The position numbers were made by a program, and so were the translations under genes. The notes beneath the pieces were generated by a model. It saw only the letters and a program-made list of their open reading frames with translations. It was not told the origin of the DNA and did no database searches. From Platanthera guangdongensis (Eukaryota > Streptophyta > Magnoliopsida > Asparagales > Orchidaceae), in the NCBI GenBank assembly GCA_039583875.1, contig CM077166.1, forward strand, positions 90,394,564-90,458,563: a stretch of DNA of 64,000 nt. Reading direction: 5' to 3'. Positions within the stretch are counted from its first letter, which is position 1, and each line of letters starts with the position of its first letter. Positions 43,935 to 56,791 of the stretch are shown piece by piece.

Positions 43935-45077
43935 GCAGCTAGGAGCGGTGCTGGGCAATCAGAATGCCCGCAATCGGTGGAAAGTAGTGCACCGAGGGAC
44001 GTTCCTACAACACATCCTTCAGCGGAAACCATCAGATTTGTTGCTGAAGCAGTCTTTGCTATGATAAATGCCCAACCTACAGATTAAATGCATCATGCAC
44101 CACCTGTAAATGAGTAAGAATGGATTAGGGCGACAGAGACGGGAGTGGTAGAGCGCGCGACAGTTGATCAGGAAGCACTAAGGGGAGCTACGGAGAAGCA
44201 GCTCAAGCATGTAATGAGCTTTAATCCTCCGAGGTTCGACAGGATTAGAACCCCAACTCAAGCTGAGGATTGGCTCTCTATGATAAAGCGGGTCTTGAGG
44301 GCCACAGAAACTGTTGTGTGGCAGAAGACCACCATAGTGACATTCCTTTTGGCTGGTGAGGCGAGGATGTGGTGGGACGAGCTGGAGGTTCACATCTTAG
44401 TGTGAAGGCAACTTGCAGATGTGCCTATGGAGAAATTCTCAAGGTTGTTATTGGCCAGATATCTACCCTCTGCTCAGAAGCTTGGGATGGAGAATCAATA
44501 CTTTGTTTGACTTAGGGAGACAGAAGCGTGGATGAGTATCTCCACGAGTTTACGTGGTTGGGTTGTTATGCTGGTGTTATGTTTACTGAAGAGGTGAGGA
44601 AGACCAACCGACTTTATGAGGGTCCACGTGGCAACCTACAGCTACTCCATGCTACGCCTAAGGCATAGGGCTTCCAAGACTTGGTCAATTCGGCCCGGTC
44701 GTTGGAAAAGGTCGTGAAGAAAGTGCAAGAGAAGAAGGACCCAGGGGAAAAGAAGTCAGAGTTCAAAGTTCCAAATTCAAAGCCTGGTTTTCGCAGATGG
44801 AACAAGAAGCCGAAGACTTCGAGCTCAGCCCCTTCATCCGGTGCGGCGGGGGCAACCACAAGTCGAGTCCCAGGAGCATGATATAACTGCAGAAAGATGG
44901 GGCATTTAGCTCGTGAGTGTTGGAGCGGACGTGCAAAGTCCGAGAGGAAGGATGGAGCAACCTATGAAGAGAAAGGGAAGGCGGTGGAGTCAACCGCATC
45001 CCACCATGCTCCAGCCCAGCCTAGAGTTTATAACCTTGGTCTGCAAGAGGCTATAGAACAAGTTGACGTGGTGACAG
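43935..45077 (+). pseudogene. G3 gag
   Basis: Starts AARSGAGQSE. Recognisable blocks: PSAETIRFVAEAVFAMINAQ, KQLKHVMSFNPPRFD, QAEDWLSMIKRVLRA, LLAGEARMWWDELE, a broken middle, LVNSARSLEK, and a CCHC knuckle, YNCRKMGHLARECW (near 44883-44925). It ends VDVVTG at the intron donor. Several stops and frameshifts (near 44080, 44110, 44403 and 44870). Confidence 0.8.
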
Positions 45078-45155
45078 GTATGAGTTAAATTATAGCAGTT
45101 TAACTTTATGTATTTATTACCTTTTTATATGTTAGCTTACATTTGTTGGTGCGAG
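45078..45155 (+). other. Putative gag-pro intron in G3 (78 bp)
   Basis: GTATGAGTTAAAT...GGTGCGAG. Phase-1 removal joins DVVTG to FELIFDCPARALFDTGAS, the same residues as in G2. The length is a multiple of three but holds an in-frame TAA. A second AG at 45134-45135 would give the wrong frame. Confidence 0.5.
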
Positions 45156-47927
45156 GCTTTGAGTTGATTTTTGATTGTCCGGCGAGAGCCCTGTTTGATA
45201 CGGGAGCTTCGCATTCCTTCCTGTCCGAACGATTTGTATCGCGCATCGGAGTGCCTTCCTCGATGGCTAAAGACAAGTTGGATGTGTTGTTACCAAATGG
45301 GTGCTCAATGCGCGCGGATAGAGTCTGTGTGGTTAAGATTCGGATTGGGGATCAGGAGTTTGACTTACAAGCATCGATACTACCGTTAGTGGAGTACGAC
45401 ATAATCTTTGGTATGGACTGGCTCTTAGAGCAGCGAGCATGTATTGATTGCAACCAAAAGGATGTTAAGTTGGGACTAAACACTAATCAAGAGATTACGT
45501 TTGCTGGCATGAAGGGGACAGGTAAAGTTTTAATGTCGGTCCTTCAGGTGATTAAGGCAGTTCGGTCTGGGGCATAGGTGTTTGTCACATTAGTGCAGGA
45601 TTAAACGCCTAAGCCGAGTCTGGGCAATATTCCAGTTGTGTCCGAGTATCCTAATGTGTTCCCAGATTATCACCTAGGACCACCTCATTAGCGGGAGATT
45701 GATTTTATTATTGAGCTGGTGCCGGGTTCCAATTCGGTGTCATGCTCTCCATATCAGATAGCGCCAAGAGAGATGGCGGAGCTGAAGGTACAACTGCAAG
45801 AGCTGTTGGAGCAAGGGTATGTGCATCCAAGTTCGCCACCTTGGAGCGCACCGGTCCTTTTCGTTAAGAAGAAGGATGGGAGCTTGCGACTCTATATTGA
45901 CTATCGGGAGTTGAACAAGCTTACAAAGAAGAATATGTATTTGATCCCAAGGATTGACGATCTATTTGATCAGTTGGTTGGGTCTACGGTATATTTTAAG
46001 TTGGATCTCAAATCTGGTTACTACCAATTGAGAATAATGGAAAGCGACATCCCAAAGACAACATTCAACCTGCGGTTTTGGCATTACGAGTTCACGGTCA
46101 TGCCATTTGGGTTCACCAATGCACCATCCATTTTTATGGATCTGATGAACAAGACGTTCAGAGAGTACCGGGATCGTTTCGTGTTTGTATTTATCGACGA
46201 TATCTTGGTGTACTAGCAGTGTGAGGATGATCACTACAAGCATCTGCCTATGGTGTTGGAGACGTTGAGTAGGAATCAGTTGTATGCTAAGTTCTCCAAG
46301 TATGAGTTCTGGTTATCCTCAGTAGCGTTACTTGGTCTTGTTGTTAGTGGAGAAGGGATAGCGGTGGATCTGGCGAAGATAGTGGCAATATGTGAGTGGC
46401 CTGTATTAACTACAGTGGCGGAAGTCTGGAGCTTTTTGGGGCTTGCCGGCTATTACAGGCACGTCGTAGAGAACTTCTCGCGGATAGCTCTACCACTCAC
46501 GAAGTTGACAAGGAAGGATCAAAAGTTTGTGTGGTCGCTGGAGTGCGAGCAAGCTTTTGAAGAGTTGAAGAGGCGGTTGACCACAGAGCCTATTTTAAGT
46601 TTGCCGAGTGGACCCGAATGGTTTGAAATTTACAGTGATGCTTCAGGAAGTGGTTTGGGTTGTGTTCTGCTACAGCATGGGAGTGTGATATCCTATGGTT
46701 CACGACTTTTGAAGGTTCACGAGAGGAATTATCCGGTTCACGACTTAGAGTTAGCGGCCATGATATTTGCTTTAAAGCTGTGAACGCACTATCTGTACGG
46801 TGTCAAGGTCGATATCTGCACCGATCATAAGAGCCTGAAATACCTGTTAGATCCGAAGGACCTGAACATGAAGCAGCGGAGGTGGTTGGAGTTCCTGGGG
46901 GACTACACCTTTAAGATACATTATGTGTCTGGGAAAGGAAATGTAGTGGCAGATGCGTTGAGTTGCAGGGCTCCTGCGCGAGCCAGCTGGTTGTCAGTAC
47001 ATGATGGGAGTTTGGTCCGTGAATTGGAGGCATTGGAGATAACTTGTGTCGACAAGCAGTCTAGTGCCGAGGCAAAATTTTTTTGGATAGAGGTGCAGTA
47101 TGACCTAGCAGATAGAGTTCGACGAGCTTTGGTTCAGGATAGCAGCATGAAGCAGATCTTAGATGAATCTTTGGATGGGTCAAATTCCCAATTTGCTGTT
47201 GAGGATGGACTACTATGGAGGGACGGTCGCCTATGCATTCCTAGTGCGGGTAATCTTCGGGAGGAGTTGATGTATGAGGCTCATCATACCAAGTACTCAA
47301 TCCACCCAGGAAGAACAGAGATGTATAAAGACATGAAGAAGTTGTTCTGGTGGCCAGGACTAAAGAAGGATGTAAGACTTTGTGTGGCCAAGTGCCAGAC
47401 GTGTGCCTTGGTGAAGGCGGAGTGCCATAAGCCCGGAGGTTTCTTGAAGTCCCTACCTATCCCGGAGTGGAAATTTGACGACATTTCTATGGATTTTGTG
47501 CATTGTTTGCCAAAGTCGCAGAGGGGAAACGATGCCATCTGGGTGTTCGTGGATAGATTGAGAAAGGTGTCGCATTTCATCCCGAACAGGAAGGAAGATC
47601 CGGTGGAAAATTTAGCCAAACTCTATGTGGATAATATTGTGTGATTGCATGGTGTGCCCCGCAGTATTGTTAGTGACCGAGATGGATGCTTCACGTCGAA
47701 TGACTGGAGGCTGGTGCATAGTCTGTTGGGTACTAAGTTGAGTTTCAACACAGCCTTTCATCAGAAGATGATGGTCAGACCGAGAGGGTCAACCGGATGA
47801 TGGAGGACATGCTTCGTATGTGTGTCTTGGATTTCGGAAAGCAGTGGGAAGATCACATGTACATGGTGGAGTTTGCATATAACAATAGTTATCAGGCGAG
47901 TATTGGAATGACGCCTTTCATGGCCTT
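45156..47927 (+). pseudogene. G3 protease to integrase, truncated
   Basis: Protease ALFDTGASHSFLS and [53 protein letters not shown]. RNase [43 protein letters not shown]. Integrase: [34 protein letters not shown]. Stops at 45575, 46214, 46781 and 47642, and a deletion near 47770. The frame is cut at 47927 by C4, after TPFMAF-like sequence; the rest of integrase and the chromodomain are not in the window. Confidence 0.9.
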
Positions 47928-49009
47928 TGAAAGTGAGGGGTTAGATCTAGAATACTCTAGAGGGGGGGGGGGGGGGGTGAATAGAGTATTTATGGTTTTT
48001 ATAAAATTTTCTAACTTCTTTAATCTAGTCCTAGTGCTGCAGTAATTAAATTAAAGCACAAACACAACAATCCTAACTATCACAGCCACATCAAGAAACA
48101 AAAGAAAAGCGCAACCAGACAATACAAGCAGTTTTTGGTGGTTCCCCAACCTGTGTACATCCTCTCTTCTACTACCATGGTCGGAATACACGCAGATTTT
48201 TGATCAGGTGCCTTACACAAATGAGCTTTTGATAAGGTGCTCAAAAACTAAACCTCAAGTCTTTTGGTCAGTTGACTTGCAAGCAGGAATAACTTTTGAA
48301 GGGAGTTAAGAAACCTTTATACAGTGGGGGTGAGAGATTGATTTTGTATTCTCTTTTTCAATGTACAACTAAGAAGACTTTTGTGGATCTTGATGTTAGC
48401 AAAAGGATCCACCTGAGATGTTGAATGGTTCAGGAAGATGGAGCTTTACTTTAGGGTGATAGGCTTTCAGACTTTCAGCTTTGACCAGATAAAGTACAGG
48501 AACTTCTTGACAGAATGAATATGTGTTGTCCTTTGAAAAATCCTGGAATAAGACAGAAGAAGACTCTTGATTTTGATTGTTTATTCTTCTTCCTTCTTCA
48601 ACTTGCTAATGGTTCACTAGTCTAGGGCTTGTTTTGTTGTATCACTGTATTCTGTATTGCTGTAAGATTGAAGTTCATGCAGAGAGCTGTGTATTGTCTT
48701 CTCTATTTGTGTGTATTATTTCTCAGTCACTATCGAGAGGAGGAAGAAAAATCCCTTTTATATTTTCAAGATTATCTTCCTTTTGAAATTTGAAATCTCT
48801 TCTGCATTCATTGCTGACGGCCTGGAGAATGTTTTGCATTGATTGAGTTTCCCCAACTATCCCATGGAAAAATGGCAAGAAATAATCCTGCAGAAGACCA
48901 TAATTAATGCACCGTCTAACGGTAATATTCAGAGAATATTTTAGCATTAATTACTCAGGAATTATTATAGTAGGAAAGGGACAGAAGGATGGAAATAACC
49001 AAGTCTGGA

Positions 49010-49270
49010 TTCGTCAAACAGAGAACAGAAATCGTCGAGCTGAGTCCACTGTTTGTCGAGCTGAGGAGTTGTGTTCGTCGACCAGATGGCTTGTGTTCGT
49101 CGATTTGAGTTCAAAGATCATCGAGCTGAGAAAAGATAACTGCATTCTCTAGAACCATGCCTTTTTTGAGAACTGGGTTCGTCGAACTGAGAACTAGTTT
49201 CGTTGGGCTGAGAACTTTGAACTGCTGCTAGATATCTCTTGCCAATGTGGTCTAAGTTCGTCGAGATGAG
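49010..49270. repeat. TTCGTCGA/CTGAG motif array in C4 U3
   Basis: About eight imperfect copies of (T/A)TCGTCGA followed by GCTGAG-like sequence, for example ATCGTCGAGCTGAG, TTCGTCGAACTGAG and TTCGTCGAGATGAG. Spacing is about 20-50 bp. It lies between the TATA box and the palindrome array. Confidence 0.75.
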
Positions 49271-49307
49271 TCCACAGTTCTTCATTAACTTCTTGACACA
49301 GCTCCTG

Positions 49308-49748
49308 TAGAATGTGTCGACACAAGTCCTTTGTGTCGACACAATTGCTTCTTGTCTTGACATAGTTGTTGTTTTGATAGAAATCTGGAGTGTGTTGACA
49401 CAAGTCCGGTGTGTCGACACAATTGGTGTCGACAGATGTTCTGGGTGTCGACACAAGTCATGTATGTCGACATAATCTGGCTTCTGGTGCCGACATAGTT
49501 GATGTCGACAGATGTTCTGTGTGTCGACACAAGTCCTGTGTGTCAACATAATCTGGCTTCTAGTGTCAACACAGTTGATGTCGACAGATGTTCTGTGTGT
49601 CGACATAAGTCCTGTGTGTCGACAAAATCTGGCTTCTGGTGTTGACACAATTGATGTCGACAGATATTCTGTGTGTTGACACAAGTCCTATGTGTCGACA
49701 CAATCTGGCTTTTGGTGTCGACACAGCCTTTCTAAAGTGTCGACACAA
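49308..49748. repeat. GTGTCGACAC array in C4 U3
   Basis: About 20 copies or variants (GTGTCGACAC, GATGTCGACAG, GTGTTGACAC, TGTCGACATA). Some are 19 bp apart (GTGTCGACAC plus AAGTCCTTT plus the next copy). More degraded than in C1/C2. Confidence 0.85.
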
Positions 49749-50112
49749 TTACTTGAGTCTCTGGCAGTCTGTTGAAGGCTGTACCATGTGATGTTGATTC
49801 TAAGGACTTGGCCTAGACTCTAGGACACAACCATGACCCTGGCTATACATGATGGGTCATATGATCCTAACTTAGTGAACCTACCTCAAATCAAACTAGG
49901 GATCGAACAATCTCCCCCTATTTGGGTAAGGTCACTAATTACAGACTCATAAAAAAATCAAAAAAATTTACAAAGCATGAAAACATATATCTCAGGAAAA
50001 ATAAACACATGCAACAGATATATATTTATATATACAGTAAGCTTTGTATCAAGAAATTAATAAGTAGTTTCAAAATAACACAAACTTATCAGTTCAGGTT
50101 TCACTTCCTCTT

Positions 50113-51866
50113 CTACTCCTTGTGCTTATCCTCTTTAGATCTTTCACCAGACTTAGTAAATATAATTTCCCTGTTCGGATCTGCAGCTTGTACCTTTGTC
50201 ATAGTCATGTCAGCAGCCCTTATGATATTTAGAGATGTAGCCCTTGGGACCACTGCTTCTGGAAGCAATTTCGTGTAGTCATCAACATTGAAAAATTTAT
50301 TAGCTTCTTCATACCTATTGAACTCTTTCTTCCTGTATTTTGACATAGTTGTATATTCTGACGGATCCTTCCCTTCAGCTCTGGCTTTGTTGATCATAGA
50401 AAGGCCAATCAGTTCTTGGAGCCTGGCCATCCTAGCTGTTGTTGCTGTTTCAGGATCTTCATATGGTACAGGTGGGTTAGCAGGTCTCTTGGGGCTTTCA
50501 TCTTTTTGATGTTTAGGGAGTTATTGCTGTAGCTGTTGTTGATGCTGCTGCTGTTGAGGTTTGTGCTGCTTGCCTGAAGAGTAGTATCTCTGCTGGCTTC
50601 TTCCTGAGGATGAGGACCTTCCCTGATTCCTTTTATAAGTTTGAAACTGAGTAGTCCTTTGAGATGTGCCTGAAGAACTAGCAGCTGGAGGTGGAGGTGG
50701 AGGTGGATCCTTCCTGAATCTTTGTGGAGGTGGAGAATATCTTCTACTTCTCGTTATTTCTTTCTGTTCATTTTTGGACAACCACATCCAAGAAGGCATT
50801 CCCATATAAGGAGTGATTTTCTAGAGGATGTAGTAGGTGGTGTCATTTGCTGGATTGAGCTTTGGAGTAGGAGGTGGAGGTGCTTTCCTCTTCTTAGAAA
50901 CTTTACTTTTCTTGTGATCTTCATCCGAGTCCTCATCTTCATCATCATCATCAAAATCTGGAGGAGCATCATATAAGGCATAAATGGCCTTTAGTAATGA
51001 TTTGTCAATTTGCTTTTCATCCTGAGTAGTAGCTGGAGGAAGAGCTGCGAATGGGCCTGGAGCAGGAGCTAGAGAGCTATATACTTTAGTGCTTTCAGCA
51101 ACTGACTTATTTTCCTCTTGTATATCAGCCAAGATCAGTTCATCCATATCAGGCATGGGGGAATCATCCATTGTAAAAACTGGAGCAGAAATGGTTTCTG
51201 GAGGGGATGAAATGATGACTGAGTCAGCCTTAGGTGGAGATGAGGTGGCTGGGGACTCTGGAGTAGCAAAGATTGCCTTAAGTTGCTTGGCAACTTTGGG
51301 GCTTATTGGTTTGGTGTATGGGATTATAGCCAAAGATGGCTTAGTACTATCTTCTGGAAGAAAGCTCAAATAAGCTGTATCAAAAATTCTTAACATGCTT
51401 GATAAATCAACTATGTGATAAATGATATAATCACCACCAGTACTGATTTATTCTGTTACTGAGTCATCTATGTCCATGTCAGTTTCAATAAAATGAATAA
51501 AATCAAATAAATCTTCATCATCTGCTCGAGATAAATCTACATCATCTGCTGCTGCTGCTACTACATCTACTGGAACTGTTACTGCTGCAGCTTCTTCATC
51601 AAGTATCTCCCCCTGCCTGGTTTCAGTGCTAACTGGAGCAAGGCCCCTAACTGAAGAGGGGGCAGCAGAGAGGGCATTTATTTGAGCAGCAAGGGAGGAT
51701 ATAGAAGTAGCAAGAGGTGAAATAGCCACTGCTATAAGATTTTTGAGGAGGGGAGTAAGTAGTGCAATAAGAGATGAAATAGTGGAGGGTTCCAAGGGTA
51801 GATTTAAAGATAGAGGAATGGAATTTGTTTGAGGGGAAACAGATGGAGGAATGGAAGTTGATGGTG
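50113..51866 (-). pseudogene. C4 ORF3 fragment
   Basis: Same position as C1 ORF3 (between polypurine tract and pol) but little sequence similarity visible. It reads, from high to low coordinates, a Pro/Ser-rich part with a hydrophobic stretch (SSLIALLTPLLKNLIAVAIS), an acidic part, KKSKVSKKRKAPPPP (NLS-like), a Pro/Gln/Ser/Arg-rich part (SSSSGRSQQRYYSSGKQH), and a basic C-terminus ending RSKEDKHKE. Frame breaks at 51450, 50820 and 50520. Cut upstream by the G5 LTR. Confidence 0.6.
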
Positions 51867-51871
51867 GAGTA

Positions 51872-54800
51872 TGTAACATCCCATTTCCAACTAGACCCCT
51901 AAGAGTATTTTTGGTCATGACAAGGTCATGACAATACCCTAGGAAGCCCAATAAGACCAAGTGAGCTAAGACATGAAGTTGAAAATCATCATGGTCTGCA
52001 AATAGTAGAATTCTGAACAATAGGTTAGGATGACCATGGGGCTTCACCATGATCCCAACACCCTACCACCACACCCCCAAACATTTTGGGAGACCCATTA
52101 GAACCATAAGGACCCATTGGGGTCAATCAAAGAGACTCAGTTGACCCCAGCCAACCCAAACCCTAAATGGGTCAAACTAGTCTACTTAGGGTCAATTGAC
52201 CTACCCCTAGCCAAGTGGACCCCACCTATGCCCTCCTAACCCTAAAGTGAGGTCAATGGGTCACTAATGACACATTGGGGTCAGCCCTAGAGGCCAAGTT
52301 GACCGAAGTCAACTCAAGCCCCTAATCTGGTCAAAGTACCCTTACTAAGGGTAGGTGACCTCCAAAGTGTAAGGTAACCCTACATAACCCTGCATAGGCC
52401 TTAGGGGAGGCCAATGGGTCACCAAGGACCCAATGGGGTCAACCCAAATGTTAAAATTGACCTAATTCAACCCTAACTTAAGACAAGTCAAACCTAGCCC
52501 AAATGGGCTAACCCAAGCTCAAGTCATTTCTCCCTTACGCTAACCTCACTTTTCATAATCATTATGACTAAGTGGGTTGCACATAGCCCATGGTTTTGAC
52601 CAGTCAACATGGGTGACTAGGAGAGAGAAAGGAGCTTCCTTTCATGATAATGGTGGAGAGAGAAATTGGGGGAGAGGAAGGGAAGGGTGGGAGCCAGCCA
52701 ACAACCACTCTTTATGGCTGCAATCAACTCCTCTAGGGAAGTGGAGTTGATTCCAGCCATTTCCCGGCCACCAAGAGGAAGATTCTGCCCCCCCCCCCAC
52801 TCAACCCGAGCCAAGCTTTCAAGAGCATTAATGGTCATTGATGTTTGGCCTCTCCCCTCCCCCAACTGATGATTTAAACACCATCAGTGATATGAGAGGA
52901 ACCCTTCCCACCATTTATCTGAGGAATTCGAGCAACATGACTGTACTGTTGCAGAAATCCAGCCAGGGGCACCACTACAATGGCAACCCGAAGATCGACT
53001 CGCATTCAGGCCGCCAGGAAGGTCCTTCTCCTCTCCTTATCTCATGGGTAGATCGTAGATTTCTTTAGGTTCAAGGTTCAGGATCAATTGAGCCCGATCC
53101 AAACCATGGTTTTCATGGTTTTCGGCAAAAAATATTCCTACTAGAGCCGCCGAAAAACACCCCTCCGGCGACTGTGCCGCCGCCTGACGACAGCCACGAC
53201 CTCAACGGAGGTGGTGGTGGCGGTGGTCGGCCGGTGAAGGGGCTGGATCGCCGGCGACAGAGCTTGGAAGTGCCTCCAGGCAGGATGAATCCTGGCCATC
53301 GGCTCAAGGAAGGAGATGAATGGATTCCGTCCCTTTTGAGCCAAGATTCGTGCTGCTTCCGATTTAAAACTATAGGATATATTTTTATAATAATGTGATT
53401 TATGTCACAGATTTTGGTATTAATGGTTTTAAATTGTAAAAATACTTAGGCTCACCTGGTGGGAAAACCTTCAACATGAAAGTTGTAGCCCTTTGGGTCT
53501 ACTTCATTTTCAAATTAGTTTGCACCAATTTGGGTGCATGGTTTGACCAGGGCACCCATTTTGGTGGGACCTATACCTAGGGCTAGGCAGTCATTAAACT
53601 GAGTGCCCATAGTTCATCCTTGGTCCAAAGTACTTGAAATTTTTGCAGGGAGTCTAACCAAGCTATACCTAGGGCCTGCCCAAAACTCAGAATTTTTAGA
53701 CACAAGTTGCCTAAAGTTTTTACTTTTTTTTTAATAATGCTAGGGTATTTTAATAAAGTTGTCTAATGACCTCCAAACCCTCCCAAATTTTGGCGAGTGG
53801 TCCCCGGCATCAATACCTAGCTCTGTACAAAATTTCAACTCATTTGGATAGGTTTTGGTTAGGGAATCACCAAACCCTAGTTTGGCCTTAAGGAGGTATT
53901 TTGATTAAAAGTGCACTATGGACTTAGGGTGGTCACCTCCGCTCAACAGAGGCTGAGGTTTTGGACACTGACTTGGCATGGCCAATGTCACCCTCTTAAG
54001 GAACATGGGATGATTTAGGCTTGATTTACCCTAGGGTTCAACCTCAAACCCTAAGAAAGGACTTTTGGGGGTTGTGACGGACATAGGGGCTAATACCCCT
54101 GTATGACCATGAAAACTTAGTAGAATTGAAGGTAGCGTAATCTAAGTTATCTGGAAGAAATATTAGGGGACTGGGAGGAAGGTAGGCACCTCAAAACCCT
54201 AACCCTAGTTTTAGGGTAGAAGCACAAATTTGTAAATTCAGCCACTAAATCTTAACCAAAAGTTATGGAACTTGGATAAAGTAGGTTTTAGACCATCTAG
54301 AACCCCGGGTAATTTTACTAGAATTTTACGGATTATATTTCTGGTACTTCATTTGTTAATTATCAAAGGGCCCAAAATGATGTTTAAATTAATTCTTGTT
54401 ATTCTGTTTATTTGAATCTGATGGAACTTGGTCAGAAGATAATCCAGGCCTAAATGAATAACCCTGAATTTTATTATAATTTTTACTTGATTTTATTTAG
54501 CACTTCCTTCACAAGTTTTGGAAAGGGGCTTTGGTAGAATAAAATTAATTATTGATGATGTATCTGTTGAAAAATCATGAGACTTAGGTTTTGATGATTT
54601 CAGGCCAAAAGGTACTTGTATAAATTTATTCATAATTTTTAGAAGGATGTTTACAGTACTTCCTTTACAAGTCCATAATTTTGAGACATTGATATTTAAT
54701 TACTTCAGAGAATAATTCTTTCTAAATAATTATGAAACTTTATCTAGAGGCTTTATGTGTCCTTATAATCATCTTGGAATTTTCTCTGAATTTTTGGAAG

Positions 54801-56791
54801 TATTATTGTTGTACATCCCCTTTAAATGATTTATTATTGAATAAATTTGAAATAAAATTTAAGGGTCTAACCCTTACTGCAAAATTGGGAGATTCTGGAT
54901 TTTGAGATGATTATTCATTTTGCATTTAACATAAATTTAGTGGAATTTTATCATATATAAAACTTGTTCTTCATGTTCAAAATTGGAGCTTCTGGTTATT
55001 AGAATAAATAAATAAATTATCAGTTAAATTATGAAAATTAGGAAATTATGGATTTATGCTACAAATGCCAGTATAGCCCTCCAATAATTATTATATGAGT
55101 ACTGGATGACCATTTGGTATACTTCCCATTTTACGGGTCATATAGCTTAAGTGGTCTGCATTTAGTAAAACTGCAGGAAATAAGTTGGGATATGAGTTAG
55201 AGCACATGAGTTGGGTTTAGTGGTTTGCTGGAAGGGATAAATAGAATTAGGAGCCTCATTGGAAGATAAAATGAGTAGAGTGTTGTTTTGGCTAGGGTTT
55301 AGAGGCGCTCGGGTTCGACGAAAGATCGTCCTCCCCGAGGTGAGGTAGAGTCAAATCACCCAAGGATTAGCCTATCGTAACATGAGAAAGTAATGGGTAA
55401 GGGAATCAACCAATAATAATAATAATAAGTACCTTGCGAAAGGGAACGTTGGGCGTAATCCCAACATAGTTCATAGTGCCCCTTAAGAGCCCTTCAAAGG
55501 GAATACCAGGGGGAGTCCTGTGCTAACGTAAACTGTATTAACAAGCTGAAAAGAGTAACTTGGTAATTAGGGTTGCACATTTCACGAACACAGATAGCAC
55601 ATGAAGATAGCTGGGAGCTTCGGCTCGGATGGTTAAGACACGGACGTTTGTGTCCGCGGAGCTTCGGCTCGATTGTTTGAGACAGACATTTTGGTCCGGG
55701 GAGCTTCGGCTCGGTTTTTGATTACGCTAAATTTGCATGTGCATAAAAGGAAAGGAAATTAAGGTGGTGGGTCTTCGGTATTGGAGGGTCGATGCTCCAA
55801 TGTCAATACGCTGACTCGGCAAGTGTGGTTAGCACTTCGCCAACAGAAGTCCGGTGCGCCAGCCGGCAAGAGTACGCAGGAGTCCGCTTCATGCACCAAG
55901 CGTTGAGGCGTACGATAGGTCTGACCGGTAGTGCTTTACTGGTTTAGAGGTGGGCGATGCCCAACCCACCGCTTCCATCTGCCACTACGGAGGTATCCTG
56001 GGAGGTTATGGCTCCAGAAAGGGGGAACTAAAGGTCTGTGTGCACAGAGTCGGGTGCTTGTATTTCACTTGCATGTACCATCATACCCACTTGCATGTCA
56101 TAGCATAATCGATTCATTTAACCCCGACACCTAAAGTATAAGTGGAATGGGACGTTTATACTTTATGTCCTGCAAAACGACCCCTTGGTCTATAAGCTTG
56201 TGTGGGCAAGTTTATAAATTAAGGTCAATTTTGATATATATTTACTGCTGTTTGATAACCGACACCCCAATGTATAAATTGGTATGAGACTTTTTATACG
56301 ATGGGAGCCTTGCAGAAGATCCCTTGGCTTATCTGTTCTCACATAAGTGAAGGTTACTTTTCATATTTCATCTTATTGTCAATATCTATTATAGATTTGC
56401 TAGTATAGGTCCGCTGCCATCTATTTTTGATATTCTCCACCTTCAAGTCCTCCCCTTTCTTCCTCTCCGTTCGGTGCCTAGGAGCCATGGGGGAAGGGGT
56501 GGGGGATGATAGGGCTTAGTCTTTTAGACTAACGGTTTTCGAACCGCATCATTTAGGGTGTCGTGGAGCCCAGTATGGAGGAGCAGCCCCAGAGACTGGT
56601 GCGCTTGGAGATGGGGCAGTCTAGCTCCGTAGTTCATACAGCTGGGACTGTGAGTCTCGACGTTGAGTAGATTTTCAGCATTTGCTTCGGCATGAGTGAT
56701 TTGTAGTGAGGATATGATGTACCGGGCATAAGCCCGTATTTTTGGTACTCTGATATATTATTTTGTGGACACTCCGTTCGTGGAGATTATC
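51872..56791 (+). mobile_element. G5 LTR, very long, interrupted by C2
   Basis: It starts TGTAACATCCC inside C4 ORF3 (left flank GAGTA). Its right part (56104-56790) matches the GX LTR (5850-6485), which has about 190 bp more to its end; the full LTR would be about 5.1 kb. No coding region is credible. A GATAAATAG TATA-like box is near 55236. A GGAGCTTCGGCTCG motif recurs three times (55616-55712). C2 is inserted at 56792. Confidence 0.6.

Larger units (their letters stand above)
47928..49909 (-). repeat. C4 3' LTR (SIRE-like, 1982 bp)
   Basis: On the minus strand it starts TGTTCGATCCC and ends CACTTTCA; a polypurine tract (CAAATAGGGGGAGAT) abuts at 49910. Left flank GCCTT (47923-47927) is the presumed target duplication. 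TATAAAAGGG is at 48753-48762. Upstream of it lie two motif arrays (separate entries). A run of 16 G (plus strand) starts at 47962. Related to, but clearly diverged from, the C1 LTR. Confidence 0.9.

Noticed and set aside
52617..53398. Small ORFs in the G5 LTR
   Set aside because: Overlapping frames on both strands, low complexity (Gly/Pro-rich), no counterpart in GX and no domain.
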